From contig NZ_JBHLWM010000008.1 in the NCBI RefSeq assembly GCF_042432815.1, positions 744,001 through 808,000 of the forward strand: 64,000 nucleotides of DNA. The letters are read 5' to 3'. Below the pieces are notes generated by a model. The model did no database searches, was not told the DNA's origin, and saw only the letters and a list, made by a program, of their open reading frames with translations. Shown in pieces: positions 53,784 through 62,969 of the stretch. Positions within the stretch are counted from its first letter, which is position 1. Each line of letters starts with the position of its first letter. Origin of the DNA: Rhodopseudomonas telluris. Lineage in GTDB: Bacteria > Pseudomonadota > Alphaproteobacteria > Rhizobiales > Xanthobacteraceae. The translations under genes and the position numbers were made by a program.

Positions 53784-55664
53784 ATGGCGCACGCCGGGGC
53801 CGACGCATTGGCCGTGGACTCGCTGCATCCGCCGGCGCGCAGATCGCTGGTCGGCGCGCTGGAGCGGGCGTTCGGCCTGATGGTGGAGATCCCCGCGGCC
53901 ATGCTGGTGGTCGCGGAGGTCGTCGTGCTGTTCGCCGGCGTGGTGTCGCGCTACGTGTTTCACAGCCCGCTGATCTGGTCGGACGAACTCGCCTCGATCC
54001 TGTTTCTGTGGCTGGCGATGTTCGGCGCGGCGGTCGCATTCCGGCGCGGCGAGCATATGCGGATGACCGCGCTGGTGGCCAAGGCTTCGCCGCGGCGCCG
54101 CGCGTTTCTCGATCTGGTGGCGATCTGCGCCGCGCTGGCGTTCCTGCTGCTGATCGCGGCGCCGGCCACTGAGTACGCTTACGAAGAGAGCTACATCACG
54201 ACGCCGGCGCTGTCGCTGGCCAACAGCTGGCGTGCCGCGGCGCTGCCGGTCGGCACCGCGCTGATGGCGGCGTTCGCGCTGCTGCGACTGATCCGGTTCG
54301 GCGACTGGCGGCTGGTGGGTACAGCCGCCCTCACCGTCGCGGTGCTGATCGGCGCGTTCTGCTTGGCGCAGCCTCTGCTCAAGCCGCTCGGCAACATCAA
54401 CCTCCTGATCTTCTTTGTCGGCGTCGCCGGCTGTTGCGTGTTCGCCGGCGTGCCGATCGCGTTCGGATTCGGCCTGTCGATCTACGGCTATCTGGCGCTG
54501 ACGACGCGGACGCCGCTGATGGTGCTGGTCGGCCGGATGGACGAGGGCATGAGCCATCTGATCCTGCTGTCGGTGCCGCTGTTCGTGTTTCTCGGTCTGT
54601 TGATCGAGATGACCGGTATGGCGCGCGCGATGGTGGCGTTTCTCGCCAGCCTGCTCGGCCATGTTCGCGGCGGCCTGCATTACGTGCTGGTCGGCGCAAT
54701 GTATCTGGTGTCGGGCATTTCCGGCTCCAAGGCCGCCGACATGGCCGCCGTCGCGCCGGTGCTGTTTCCGGAGATGAAGGAGCGCGGCGCCAAGCCGGGC
54801 GATCTCGTCGCCCTGCTCTCGGCCACCGGGGCGCAGACTGAAACCATTCCGCCGAGCCTGGTGCTGATCACCATCGGCTCGGTCACCGGCGTGTCGATCT
54901 CGGCGCTGTTCACCGGCGGCCTGCTGCCGGGCGTGGTGCTGGCGATCACGCTGTCGGCGCTGGTGTGGTGGCGTTATCGCGACGAAGACCTCAGCCACAT
55001 CAAGCGCGCCAGCGGCGCCCAGATCGGCAAACTGCTGGTCATCGCCCTGCCCGCATTGGCTCTGCCATTCGTGATCCGCGCCGCCGTGGTCGAAGGCGTC
55101 GCGACGGCGACTGAAGTCTCGACCATCGGCATCGTCTATGCGGTGCTGGCCGGCCTGCTGATCTACCGAAAGTTCGACTGGAAGCGGCTGCTGCCGATGC
55201 TGATCGAGACCGCGGCGCTGTCCGGCGCGATCCTGCTGATCATCGGGACCGCGACCGGCATGGCGTGGGGCCTGACGCAGTCCGGATTTTCCCGGTCGCT
55301 GGCGGCGGCAATGACCGGGCTGCCCGGCGGCGCCGGCACCTTCCTGGCGGTGTCGATCGTCGCCTTCGTGATCCTCGGCAGCGTGCTCGAAGGTATTCCG
55401 GCGATCGTGCTGTTCGGTCCGCTGCTGTTTCCGATCGCGCGTGCCATCGGTGTCCATGAAGTGCACTATGCGATGGTGGTGATCCTGGCGATGGGCATCG
55501 GATTGTTCGCACCGCCGTTCGGCGTCGGCTATTATGCGGCCTGTGCGATCGGCCGGGTCGATCCGGCCGAGGGCGTGCGCCCGATCTGGGGCTACCTGCT
55601 GGCGCTGATGGTCGGCCTGATCATCGTCGCGGCGGTGCCGTGGATTTCGATCGGATTTTTGTAG
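53784..55664 (+). CDS. TRAP transporter permease, fused DctQ-DctM
   Basis: 626 residues. Residues 25-190 form the small DctQ-like part (EIPAAMLVVAEVVVLFAGVVSRYVFHSPLIWSDELASILFLWLAMFGAAVAFRRGEHMRM). The rest is the large DctM permease (GVPIAFGFGLSIYGYLAL, SVPLFVFLGLLIEMTGMARAMV, SGISGSKAADMAAVAPVLFPEMKERG, LLSATGAQTETIPPSLVLI, EGIPAIVLFGPLLFPIARAIGVHEVHYAMVVILAMGIGLFAPPFGVGYYAACAIGR). It lies 12 bases after dctP. Together they form a sodium- or proton-driven importer of an organic acid. Confidence 0.93.
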   Translation: MAHAGADALAVDSLHPPARRSLVGALERAFGLMVEIPAAMLVVAEVVVLFAGVVSRYVFHSPLIWSDELASILFLWLAMFGAAVAFRRGEHMRMTALVAKASPRRRAFLDLVAICAALAFLLLIAAPATEYAYEESYITTPALSLANSWRAAALPVGTALMAAFALLRLIRFGDWRLVGTAALTVAVLIGAFCLAQPLLKPLGNINLLIFFVGVAGCCVFAGVPIAFGFGLSIYGYLALTTRTPLMVLVGRMDEGMSHLILLSVPLFVFLGLLIEMTGMARAMVAFLASLLGHVRGGLHYVLVGAMYLVSGISGSKAADMAAVAPVLFPEMKERGAKPGDLVALLSATGAQTETIPPSLVLITIGSVTGVSISALFTGGLLPGVVLAITLSALVWWRYRDEDLSHIKRASGAQIGKLLVIALPALALPFVIRAAVVEGVATATEVSTIGIVYAVLAGLLIYRKFDWKRLLPMLIETAALSGAILLIIGTATGMAWGLTQSGFSRSLAAAMTGLPGGAGTFLAVSIVAFVILGSVLEGIPAIVLFGPLLFPIARAIGVHEVHYAMVVILAMGIGLFAPPFGVGYYAACAIGRVDPAEGVRPIWGYLLALMVGLIIVAAVPWISIGFL

Positions 55665-55712
55665 GTGCCGCGGGCTCGGACGGAGCGGCGCCACGTCAAG
55701 TGAGAGGCAGTC

Positions 55713-57362
55713 ATGAGCGCTCCGCAAGGTCATTACAGCATCGGGCTGGACAAGACTCCGGCCAACTACGTGCCGCTGTCGCCGCTGAGCTTCCTGGAGC
55801 GCTCGGCCAACGTCTTTCCCGACCTCACCAGCGTGGTCTATGAGGGCCGGCACTACACCTGGAAGGAAACCCGCGCCCGCTGCCGGCGCTTCGCGTCCTG
55901 GCTGGTGCGCAGCGGCATCGGCCGCGGCGACACCGTGGCGGTGATGCTGCCCAATGTGCCAGCGATGGTCGAGGCGCATTTCGCGGTGCCGATGGCCGGC
56001 GCGGTGTTGAATGCGCTGAACATCCGGCTCGACGCACCGGCGATCGCATTCCAGCTCGAGCATGGCGGCGCCAAGATCATCCTGGTCGATCCGGAATTCT
56101 CCGCCGTAATCGCCGACGCGCTGAAGCTGATGAAATCGCCGAAGCCGCTGGTGATCGACGTCGACGACAAGATGTTTCCCGGCAGCCACCGCATCGGCGA
56201 GCTCGAATACGAATACGCGGTCGCCTCCGGCGATCCGTTGTTCACCGGCGAGCGGCCGCAGGACGAGTGGGACGCCATCGCGCTCGGCTACACCTCGGGC
56301 ACCACCGGCAATCCGAAGGGCGTGGTGACGCATCATCGCGGCGCGTATCTGAACGCCGTCAGCAACATCCTCGCCGGCAATCTCGGCACGCACCCGGTGT
56401 ATCTGTGGACGTTGCCGATGTTTCACTGCAACGGCTGGTGCTTCCCGTGGACGCTGGCGGCAGCGGCTGGTGTCAACGTCTGCCTACGCAAGGTCGACCC
56501 GGCCAAGATCTTCGAGCTGATCCCCAAGCACGGCGTCACTCACATGTGCGGCGCGCCGATCGTCTACAACGCGCTGATCAACGCGCCGGACGCGCCGAAG
56601 GGCGCAGCCGCCAAGCCGGTCGTCGGCCTGATCGCCGGTGCCGCGCCGCCGATGGCGGTGCTGGCCGGCGCCGAGACCATCGGCATCAAACTGACCCACG
56701 TCTACGGCCTCACGGAAGTCTACGGCCCCGCTTCGGTCTGCGCCGAGCAGCCCGGTTGGGACGATTTGCCGGTCGCCGAGCGCGCCAAGCTGAAGCGCCG
56801 GCAGGGCGTACCCTACCCGCTGCAGGAAGCCGTCACCGTGCTCGATCCGGAGACGATGCAGGAAGTCCCCCGCGACGGTGAAACCATCGGCGAGGTGATG
56901 TTCCGCGGCAACATCGTGATGAAGGGCTACCTCAAGAACGAGAAGGCCACCCGGGAAGCGCTCGAAGGCGGCTGGTTTCACACCGGCGATCTCGGCGTGC
57001 TCGATGCCGAGGGCTACGTCATCATCAAGGACCGCTCCAAGGACATCATCATCTCGGGCGGCGAGAACGTCTCCTCTGTCGAAGTCGAGGACGTGCTGTA
57101 CAAACACCCGGCGATCCTGTTCGCCGCCGTCGTCGCCAAGCCCGATCCGAAATGGGGCGAAGTGCCCTGCGCCTTCGTCGAACTGAAGGACGGCGCCAGC
57201 GCCACCGAAGCCGAGATCATCGCCTATTGCCGCGAGCATCTCCCCGGCTTCAAGACGCCGAAGAGCATCGTGTTCTCCGCAATCCCCAAGACCTCGACCG
57301 GCAAGATCCAGAAATTCATGCTGCGCGATCAGGTGAAGTCGGCGAAAGCGATCAGCGAGTAG
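55713..57362 (+). CDS. Acyl-CoA synthetase (AMP-forming)
   Basis: 549 residues. ANL superfamily motifs: YTSGTTGNPKGVV (P-loop), MFHCNGWCFPWTLA, HVYGLTEVYGPASV, GGWFHTGDLGVLDAEGYVIIKDRSKDIIISGGENVSS, and PKTSTGKIQKF carrying the catalytic Lys. Activates a carboxylic acid to its CoA thioester. It lies 48 bases downstream of the TRAP permease, so the likely substrate is the acid the TRAP system brings in; which acid cannot be read. Family resembles medium-chain/methylthiopropionate-type synthetases. Confidence 0.93.
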   Translation: MSAPQGHYSIGLDKTPANYVPLSPLSFLERSANVFPDLTSVVYEGRHYTWKETRARCRRFASWLVRSGIGRGDTVAVMLPNVPAMVEAHFAVPMAGAVLNALNIRLDAPAIAFQLEHGGAKIILVDPEFSAVIADALKLMKSPKPLVIDVDDKMFPGSHRIGELEYEYAVASGDPLFTGERPQDEWDAIALGYTSGTTGNPKGVVTHHRGAYLNAVSNILAGNLGTHPVYLWTLPMFHCNGWCFPWTLAAAAGVNVCLRKVDPAKIFELIPKHGVTHMCGAPIVYNALINAPDAPKGAAAKPVVGLIAGAAPPMAVLAGAETIGIKLTHVYGLTEVYGPASVCAEQPGWDDLPVAERAKLKRRQGVPYPLQEAVTVLDPETMQEVPRDGETIGEVMFRGNIVMKGYLKNEKATREALEGGWFHTGDLGVLDAEGYVIIKDRSKDIIISGGENVSSVEVEDVLYKHPAILFAAVVAKPDPKWGEVPCAFVELKDGASATEAEIIAYCREHLPGFKTPKSIVFSAIPKTSTGKIQKFMLRDQVKSAKAISE

Positions 57363-57377
57363 TTAGCGCCTTTAGAC

Positions 57378-57628
57378 CCGCCTTTGTCACTGCAGGACTT
57401 CGCGCTGTTCTATCTGCGCGGCATCGCACCGCGCGAAGTGAAGAGCTCGGACATCTATTGGGGTGCCTTGCCCTGGGTCGCGATGCAGCTGATCCTGGTG
57501 CTGATCGTGATCATGTGGCCGCATCGGTGACCTATTGGATCGACCAGACCAAGGTCGACACCACCAACGTGAAGATCGACGTGCAGATGCCCGACCTGCC
57601 ACCGCTTTCGTTCGAACCGTCGAAGTAG
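57378..57628 (+). pseudogene. Decayed C-terminus of a TRAP large permease
   Basis: Frame 1 reads LQDFALFYLRGIAPREVKSSD then IYWGALPWVAMQLILVLIVIMWP and stops. One frame over, ASVTYWIDQTKVDTTNVKID then VQMPDLPPLSFEPSK continues to TAG at 57626-57628. The two join as one protein if a single G is restored near 57520. The combined text is the usual C-terminal end of TRAP DctM permeases of the mannitol/chloroaromatic type. The first 350 or more residues are absent, replaced by the end of the acyl-CoA synthetase gene. It is a leftover of a second TRAP system; no start codon is assigned. Confidence 0.8.
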
Positions 57629-57670
57629 CAAGGCGTCCGATCATCCCGAGCGACGCGCAACCTCACACGT

Positions 57671-57703
57671 CATTCCGGGACGCGCGAAGTGCGAAGCCGG
57701 AAC
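57671..57703. repeat. Short palindrome related to Bradyrhizobiaceae repeats
   Basis: CATTCCGG (57671-57678) and CCGGAACG (57696-57703) form an inverted repeat around GACGCGCGAAGTGCGAAG. The text resembles a fragment of the 'ATTCCGGGACGCGCGAAG' class I recall from Bradyrhizobium and Rhodopseudomonas intergenic DNA. It lies between a decayed permease and the EAL gene. Confidence 0.4.
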
Positions 57704-57742
57704 GGCGAGGCCAAATGAGTGATGGCCGATCGACTGGGCGGC

Positions 57743-59482
57743 TCAGGCGCGCCTGCTCTGCCTATTCAGCTTGAAGCGGCTGTCCTTATCGACCTGCTCC
57801 ATCTGATGACGCAACATGCGGAGCTGGGCGATCCCGGAGGCACGCGCCAATTCGTCGGCCGGGACCGGCCGGGAGAAGTAATAGCCTTGGAAAGCCGAGC
57901 AGCCGCGCGCCAGGAGATGCCGGACCTCTTCCTCGCGCTCCGCACCTTCGGCCAGCACATTGATGCCGAGCCCGCGCGACAGCGCGATCAGCGCGTCGCA
58001 GATCGCCTGGCTTTCACCCGAAGCATCGACGTGGCTGACGAATTCGCGGTCGATCTTGAGCTTGTTGAACGGTAGCTTACGCAGATAGCTCATGCTGGCA
58101 TAGCCGGTGCCGAAATCGTCGAGCGCAATACCGACACCGAGATCGCGCAGCGCGGTGAACACGCGCCTTGTATGTGCGTGATCGGCCATCGCGGCCGTCT
58201 CGGTCAGTTCGATCTCGATCCGGTCGGGACTGATGCCGGCCGCGTCGATCGCGTCGCGAACATGCGGGACGAGATCCTTGTCGAGAAACTGGCGCGCCGA
58301 CAGATTCACGGCGAGGCGAATGCCGCCGAGTTCTGAACTCGACCAGTCGCGAATCTGCATGCAGGCGCGCGACAGCACCCAGAGGCCGATCGGCTGAATC
58401 AGATCGGTCGCTTCAGCCAGCGGAATGAACTCCGCCGGCGAAACCATGCCGCGCTCCGGATGGTGCCAGCGCAGCAGCGCCTCGGCCCCGATCACGCGCT
58501 GATCGGCGACATCGACGATCGGTTGGTAGTGCAGATCGAGCTGACCGTCCGGCAGTGCCCGGCGCAGATCGTGCTCGAGTTCAAAGCGCGACTGAGCCGC
58601 GCGCGTCGCCGCGGCCGAATGAAGGACGAGCGGTGCGGCTGGCCCGCTCTGCGTCGCAGCGGCGGCCGCAGCGTCGAGCAACTGTTCGGCACTCCGGCCG
58701 TCCGCCGGATAAAACGCCAGGCCGGCTTGCAGCGTCGGTTCCAACACGATGGAGCCGAGTGCGATTTCTCCCGCGGACGACTGAATGACGTTGCGGATTC
58801 GAAACGCGAGCGCAGCCTGCGCGTCGGGCATCTCGCTGGCGGTGCCTAGAATCGCCAGTTCGGCACGGCCGGCTCGCGCCAGCATCTTGCCCTCGGCGAC
58901 GAACGAACCAAGGCGTCGCGCCAGAATGGCGATGGCGCGTTCAGCAACGCCGTTGCCGTAAGCGGCCTTGATGCGCGCGTAGTCGGAGAGTCGGACGACC
59001 ACCAACGCCACGGCGGCGCCCTGCTCGATGTTCTGGTTCACCGACGCCAGCAACTGCTTGCGGTTGGGCAACCCGGTCGCTTCATCGACATGCTCGAGCC
59101 GATCCAGGGTTGTTTCGAGATGATCGATTGTCTCCGCGGCACTGGCCATCAGACGGCCCGCCTCGTCGGTGTAGTGGCGCGGCAGCTCGCCCGGATGGCG
59201 ATCGCGGCGAAAGCCCTCGAGCACGTTCGCAGTCAGGAGCACTGGACTTAACAACTTGTTCAGCACAAACAGCGTGAGCCCGGTTCCGGTGAGGGTCGCC
59301 AGCAGCGTCACCACCAACGTCCCTAAAAACGTCCCCCAATGGCTCGCATTCAAGGCGGCGATGTAGAGGACGAGTGCCAGCAGCGGCACGTGGATGCCAA
59401 CGAAAGCCACCAACATGATCTTGAATCGGTAGCTCAGCGCTCCGATCCGCGACATTCTGTCATAAAGCCAAAGGTCCGGCAC
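57743..59482 (-). CDS. Degenerate-GGDEF / EAL domain membrane protein
   Basis: 579 residues from a GTG preceded by GGAGAAGG. Two N-terminal membrane helices (FKIMLVAFVGIHVPLLALVLYIAAL and TFLGTLVVTLLATLTGTGLTLFVLNKLLSP) flank a short periplasmic loop, then a HAMP-like stretch. The GGDEF domain (DEATGLPNRKQLL) has RAGRAELAI where GGDEF should be, so it is not a cyclase. The EAL domain is complete in motif: GAEALLRWHHPE, NLSARQF, EIELTETA, LDDFGTGYASMSYLRKLPFNKLKIDREFV, AEGAE, QGYYFSRP. It should bind or hydrolyse c-di-GMP. The longer frame to 59656 has no ribosome site. Confidence 0.9.
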   Translation of the reverse strand: MPDLWLYDRMSRIGALSYRFKIMLVAFVGIHVPLLALVLYIAALNASHWGTFLGTLVVTLLATLTGTGLTLFVLNKLLSPVLLTANVLEGFRRDRHPGELPRHYTDEAGRLMASAAETIDHLETTLDRLEHVDEATGLPNRKQLLASVNQNIEQGAAVALVVVRLSDYARIKAAYGNGVAERAIAILARRLGSFVAEGKMLARAGRAELAILGTASEMPDAQAALAFRIRNVIQSSAGEIALGSIVLEPTLQAGLAFYPADGRSAEQLLDAAAAAATQSGPAAPLVLHSAAATRAAQSRFELEHDLRRALPDGQLDLHYQPIVDVADQRVIGAEALLRWHHPERGMVSPAEFIPLAEATDLIQPIGLWVLSRACMQIRDWSSSELGGIRLAVNLSARQFLDKDLVPHVRDAIDAAGISPDRIEIELTETAAMADHAHTRRVFTALRDLGVGIALDDFGTGYASMSYLRKLPFNKLKIDREFVSHVDASGESQAICDALIALSRGLGINVLAEGAEREEEVRHLLARGCSAFQGYYFSRPVPADELARASGIAQLRMLRHQMEQVDKDSRFKLNRQSRRA

Positions 59483-59726
59483 ATCCTTCTCCGTGCACAT
59501 CCGCATTTGGCGAACTATGCGCAGAGAAACTGTTATCAAACAGCGAACGACCGTCTCTCGGCTGACACTTGTGCGGACTTGACACGTATCACGTTGCGCG
59601 AAGAGCGGAGTGGCGTCTCGCAAGAGGTGAGTTAGCCTCAAAGCCATGCAATGCACAGGTGGCTTGTCGTGCGTAGTTCCGTCACCGGAACCCGTACTTG
59701 ACTACGCCGCCTTTGCGGACGTGCAA

Positions 59727-60527
59727 TCAGCCCGCGATCTCCAGCCGCATCCCGTCGAACCCCGGCACGACGCCGTCCGGTAATTCCTTCCGAAGCGTGT
59801 CATAGTCGATGTCGGCGTGCATGTTCGTGATCACCGCGCGCGTCGGCTTGAAGCGGGCGATCCATTTCAACGCTGTCTCGATGTTGAAGTGGCTGCCGTG
59901 GTGCTTGTAGCGCAGGCCGTCGATGATCCAGAGATCGAGGCCTTCGAGATGCGGAAAGCTTTCGGCCGGAATGTCGTGAACGTCCGGTGTGTAGGCGGCG
60001 CCACCGATGCGGTAGCCGAGCGCCGGGATATCGCCATGCTGCACCAGGAACGCCGACAGCGATAACGCGCCACCCGCTCCCTCGATACTGCGGCCCTCGC
60101 CGGCCTCGATCGGATGCGCATCGAGGATCGGCGGATAGGAGCTGCCAGGGGGCGTCTCGAAGCAATAGGCGAAGCGCAGCAGCACGTGATCGGCGGTCGA
60201 CTTGTTCAGATACACCGGGATCCGACGCCGCATCGCCATCACCACCGAGCGCAGATCGTCGATGCCATGGGTCTGGTCGGCGTGCTCGTGGGTGAGGAAC
60301 ACAGCGTCGAGATGATCGACGTCGGCATCGATCAGTTGCTCGCGCAGATCCGGCGAAGTGTCGATCAGCACACGGGTGATGCCGTCCGGCGTGACGCGCT
60401 CGGCAAGCAGCGAGCAGCGGCGGCGCCGGTTCTTGGGATTGGACGGATCGGCGGCACCCCAGCCGAGCGCCGGGCGCGGCACGCCCGCCGACGAACCCGA
60501 GCCGAGGATAGTAAGCGTCAGCGTCAT
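59727..60527 (-). CDS. MBL-fold metallohydrolase (PhnP-like)
   Basis: 266 residues. The metallo-beta-lactamase motif is FLTHEHADQTHGID, with further ligands in the pattern IDTSPDLREQLI, LVQHGDIPALGYRIG and NMHADIDYDTL. N-terminus MTLTLTILGSGSSAGVPRPALGWGA is the PhnP-type start. Enzymes of this family cleave cyclic phosphodiesters; no phosphonate gene is nearby, so the substrate here is open. It lies 22 bases downstream of the TatD gene, on the same strand. Confidence 0.93.
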   Translation of the reverse strand: MTLTLTILGSGSSAGVPRPALGWGAADPSNPKNRRRRCSLLAERVTPDGITRVLIDTSPDLREQLIDADVDHLDAVFLTHEHADQTHGIDDLRSVVMAMRRRIPVYLNKSTADHVLLRFAYCFETPPGSSYPPILDAHPIEAGEGRSIEGAGGALSLSAFLVQHGDIPALGYRIGGAAYTPDVHDIPAESFPHLEGLDLWIIDGLRYKHHGSHFNIETALKWIARFKPTRAVITNMHADIDYDTLRKELPDGVVPGFDGMRLEIAG

Positions 60528-60549
60528 GCGGCCTCCGTCGCGGGGTGGA

Positions 60550-61344
60550 TCAGGCCGCGGCGGACGCCGGGACCTTGCCGAACAGGCGGAAGAAGTTCTC
60601 GGTCGTCTGCCGTGCGATCTCGTCCAGCGTCACACCGCGCGTTTCGGCGAGCACCTTGGCGGTTTCGACGACGTAAGACGGCTCGTTGCGCTTCCCGCGA
60701 TATTTGCCGGGGGCGAGATACGGCGAGTCGGTCTCGACCATGATGCGGTCGGCCGGCAGCTCGGCAGCGAGATCGCGCAGCGCCTGAGACTTCTTGAACG
60801 TCAAGATGCCGGTGAACGAGATCAGCAGACCGAGATCGATGGCTTTCATGGCGAGCTCGCGGCCTCCGGTGTAGCAATGCAGCACCGCGCGAAAAGCTCC
60901 CTTGGCCATCTCGTCTTCGAGGATGCGGCCGCAGTCTTCATCCGCCTCGCGGGTGTGGATCACCAGCGGCAGCCCGGTTTCACGCGCGGCGGCGATGTGG
61001 GCGCGAAAACCCCGCTCCTGCGCGTCGCGCGAGCCGTGCTCGTAGAAGTAATCGAGCCCGGCCTCGCCGAACGCGACCACTTTCGGATGCTGCGCCAGAT
61101 TCACCAGCTCATCGGCGCTGATGCCGTCTTCCTCGTCGGCCTGGTGCGGATGGGTGCCCACGGAGCAGTACACGTTGGGAAATCGCTCGGCGATCGCCAG
61201 CAGGTCGGGGAGCCGCTTCACGCGCGTCGAGATCGTTACCATCCGCCCCACCCCGCTCGCCTCGGCGCGGGCGACGATGCCGGCGAGATCGTCGGCAAAG
61301 TCGGGGAAGTCGAGATGACAGTGGCTGTCGACCAGCATCGGCAT
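60550..61344 (-). CDS. tatD: TatD family metal-dependent hydrolase
   Basis: 264 residues. DSHCHLDFPDFADDL carries the first two metal His; CSVGTHPHQADEE, AFGEAGLDYFYEHG, PLVIHTREADEDC, LHCYTGGRELAMKAIDLGLLISFTGILTF and MVETDSPYLAPGKYRGKRNEPSYV follow in standard order. TatD proteins are DNA/D-amino-acyl-type hydrolases of ambiguous role. The ATG overlaps the metG stop (TGATG), making metG-tatD a coupled pair, as in many proteobacteria. Confidence 0.95.
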   Translation of the reverse strand: MPMLVDSHCHLDFPDFADDLAGIVARAEASGVGRMVTISTRVKRLPDLLAIAERFPNVYCSVGTHPHQADEEDGISADELVNLAQHPKVVAFGEAGLDYFYEHGSRDAQERGFRAHIAAARETGLPLVIHTREADEDCGRILEDEMAKGAFRAVLHCYTGGRELAMKAIDLGLLISFTGILTFKKSQALRDLAAELPADRIMVETDSPYLAPGKYRGKRNEPSYVVETAKVLAETRGVTLDEIARQTTENFFRLFGKVPASAAA

Positions 61345-62888
61345 CAGTCAGTCGCCGGCTCGACATAGCGCGGGAAAATCGGCGCCGGTGCCGGCAGCTT
61401 CGTGCCGGGCACGATCCGCGTCGGCAGCGCCGCGAAGTCGCGGGCATCCGCGGCGACGCCGAGGATGTCGAGCAGCTTGGCCGCCGAGGCCGGGATCGCC
61501 GGCTGGGCCAGGATCGCGACCTGCCGCAGCACTTCGGCGGTGACATAGAGCACCGTCTTCTGCCGCGCCGGATCGGTCTTGGCGAGCGCCCACGGCGCTT
61601 CGCCAGCGAAGTAGCGATTGGCTTCCGCCACCACCGCCCACACCGCATTCAGCGCCTGATGGATCTGCTGCGTCGCCATCGCGCTGCGCGCCTGCGCGAT
61701 CATGCCGTCGGCCATCGCCAGCATCGCCTTGTCGGCCTCGCTGAACTCGCCATGCGCCGGCACTTGGGCGTCGCACTGCTTGGCCACCATGGTCAGCGAG
61801 CGCTGCGCCAGATTGCCGAGGTCGTTGGCGAGGTCGGCGTTGATGCGGTTGACGATCGCCTCGTGATTGTAGCTGCCGTCCGAGCCGAACGGCACTTCGC
61901 GCAGGAAGAAGTAGCGCACCTGATCGACGCCGTATTGGTCGGCGAGATTGAACGGGTCGACGATATTGCCGACCGACTTCGACATCTTCTCGCCCTTGTT
62001 GAACAGGAAGCCGTGGGCGTAGACGCGCTTCTGGATCGGGATGCCGGCCGACATCAGGAATGCCGGCCAATACACCGCGTGGAAGCGGATGATGTCCTTG
62101 CCGATGACATGGACGTCGGCCGGCCAGTAGTGCCAGTTGGCGTCGCTCTCGTCGGGGAAGCCGACGCCGGTGATGTAGTTGGTCAGCGCGTCGACCCAGA
62201 CATACATCACGTGCTCGGGATCACCCGGCACCTTGACGCCCCAGTCGAACGTGGTGCGCGACACCGACAGGTCCTTCAGCCCGCCTTTGACGAAACTGAT
62301 CACCTCGTTGCGGCGGGCGTCGGGCCCGATGAAATCCGGCTGGTCCTCGTAGAGCTTCAGCAGCTTGTCCTGATAGGCCGACAGCTTGAAGAAGTAGCTC
62401 TTCTCCTCGACCCATTCGACCGGTGTGCCCTGCGGACCGCGGCGCACCTGGTCGTCGCCGACGACGGTCTCGTCTTCGGCGTAATAGGCTTCGTCGCGGA
62501 CCGAGTACCAGCCGGCGTAGCTGTCGAGATAGATGTCGCCGTTCGCCTGCATCCGCTTCCAGACTTCCTGGACCGAGCGGTGATGCTGCTCTTCCGAGGT
62601 GCGGATGAAGCGGTCGTAGGAGATACCGAAGCGGTCGTCCATGTCGCGGAAGCGGCCGGCATTGCGGGAGGCGAGCACGTGCGTCTCGACACCTTCCTTC
62701 TGCGCCGTCTGGATCATCTTCAGGCCGTGCTCGTCGGTGCCGGTGAGGAAGAACACATCCTTGCCGTCGAGCCGCTGGAAGCGAGCCAGCGCGTCGGTCG
62801 CGATCGCCTCGTAGGCGTGGCCGATATGCGGCGCGCCGTTCGGATAGGAGATCGCCGTGGTGATGTAGAATGACTTTCGCTGCGCCAT
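61344..62888 (-). CDS. metG: Methionyl-tRNA synthetase
   Basis: 514 residues, the short form without the C-terminal tRNA-binding extension. HIGH-like motif PNGAPHIGHAYEAI, catalytic-core LTGTDEHGLKMIQTA, WVDALTNYITGVGF, FLFNKGEKMSKSVGNIVDP (KMSKS loop), and the helical anticodon-binding region beyond. Zinc-knuckle Cys are not obvious (YYAEDETVVGDDQVRRG replaces the C-x2-C loop), the type usual in alphaproteobacteria. Charges tRNA-Met. holB is upstream and tatD downstream, one operon. Confidence 0.97.
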   Translation of the reverse strand: MAQRKSFYITTAISYPNGAPHIGHAYEAIATDALARFQRLDGKDVFFLTGTDEHGLKMIQTAQKEGVETHVLASRNAGRFRDMDDRFGISYDRFIRTSEEQHHRSVQEVWKRMQANGDIYLDSYAGWYSVRDEAYYAEDETVVGDDQVRRGPQGTPVEWVEEKSYFFKLSAYQDKLLKLYEDQPDFIGPDARRNEVISFVKGGLKDLSVSRTTFDWGVKVPGDPEHVMYVWVDALTNYITGVGFPDESDANWHYWPADVHVIGKDIIRFHAVYWPAFLMSAGIPIQKRVYAHGFLFNKGEKMSKSVGNIVDPFNLADQYGVDQVRYFFLREVPFGSDGSYNHEAIVNRINADLANDLGNLAQRSLTMVAKQCDAQVPAHGEFSEADKAMLAMADGMIAQARSAMATQQIHQALNAVWAVVAEANRYFAGEAPWALAKTDPARQKTVLYVTAEVLRQVAILAQPAIPASAAKLLDILGVAADARDFAALPTRIVPGTKLPAPAPIFPRYVEPATD

Positions 62889-62969
62889 GTGCGCGGACGC
62901 CTTTCAATGAACGATCGTTTGAGAGCGGCGGCGAAGACCATCAGCCGGCAGATCACGGCCGAAACGGCG

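Noticed and set aside
53001..56426. 1141-codon minus-strand frame across the TRAP and acyl-CoA synthetase genes
   Set aside because: Spans three plus-strand genes with clear motifs; the translation is His/Arg/Asp/Gln-rich without domains, a typical antisense frame.
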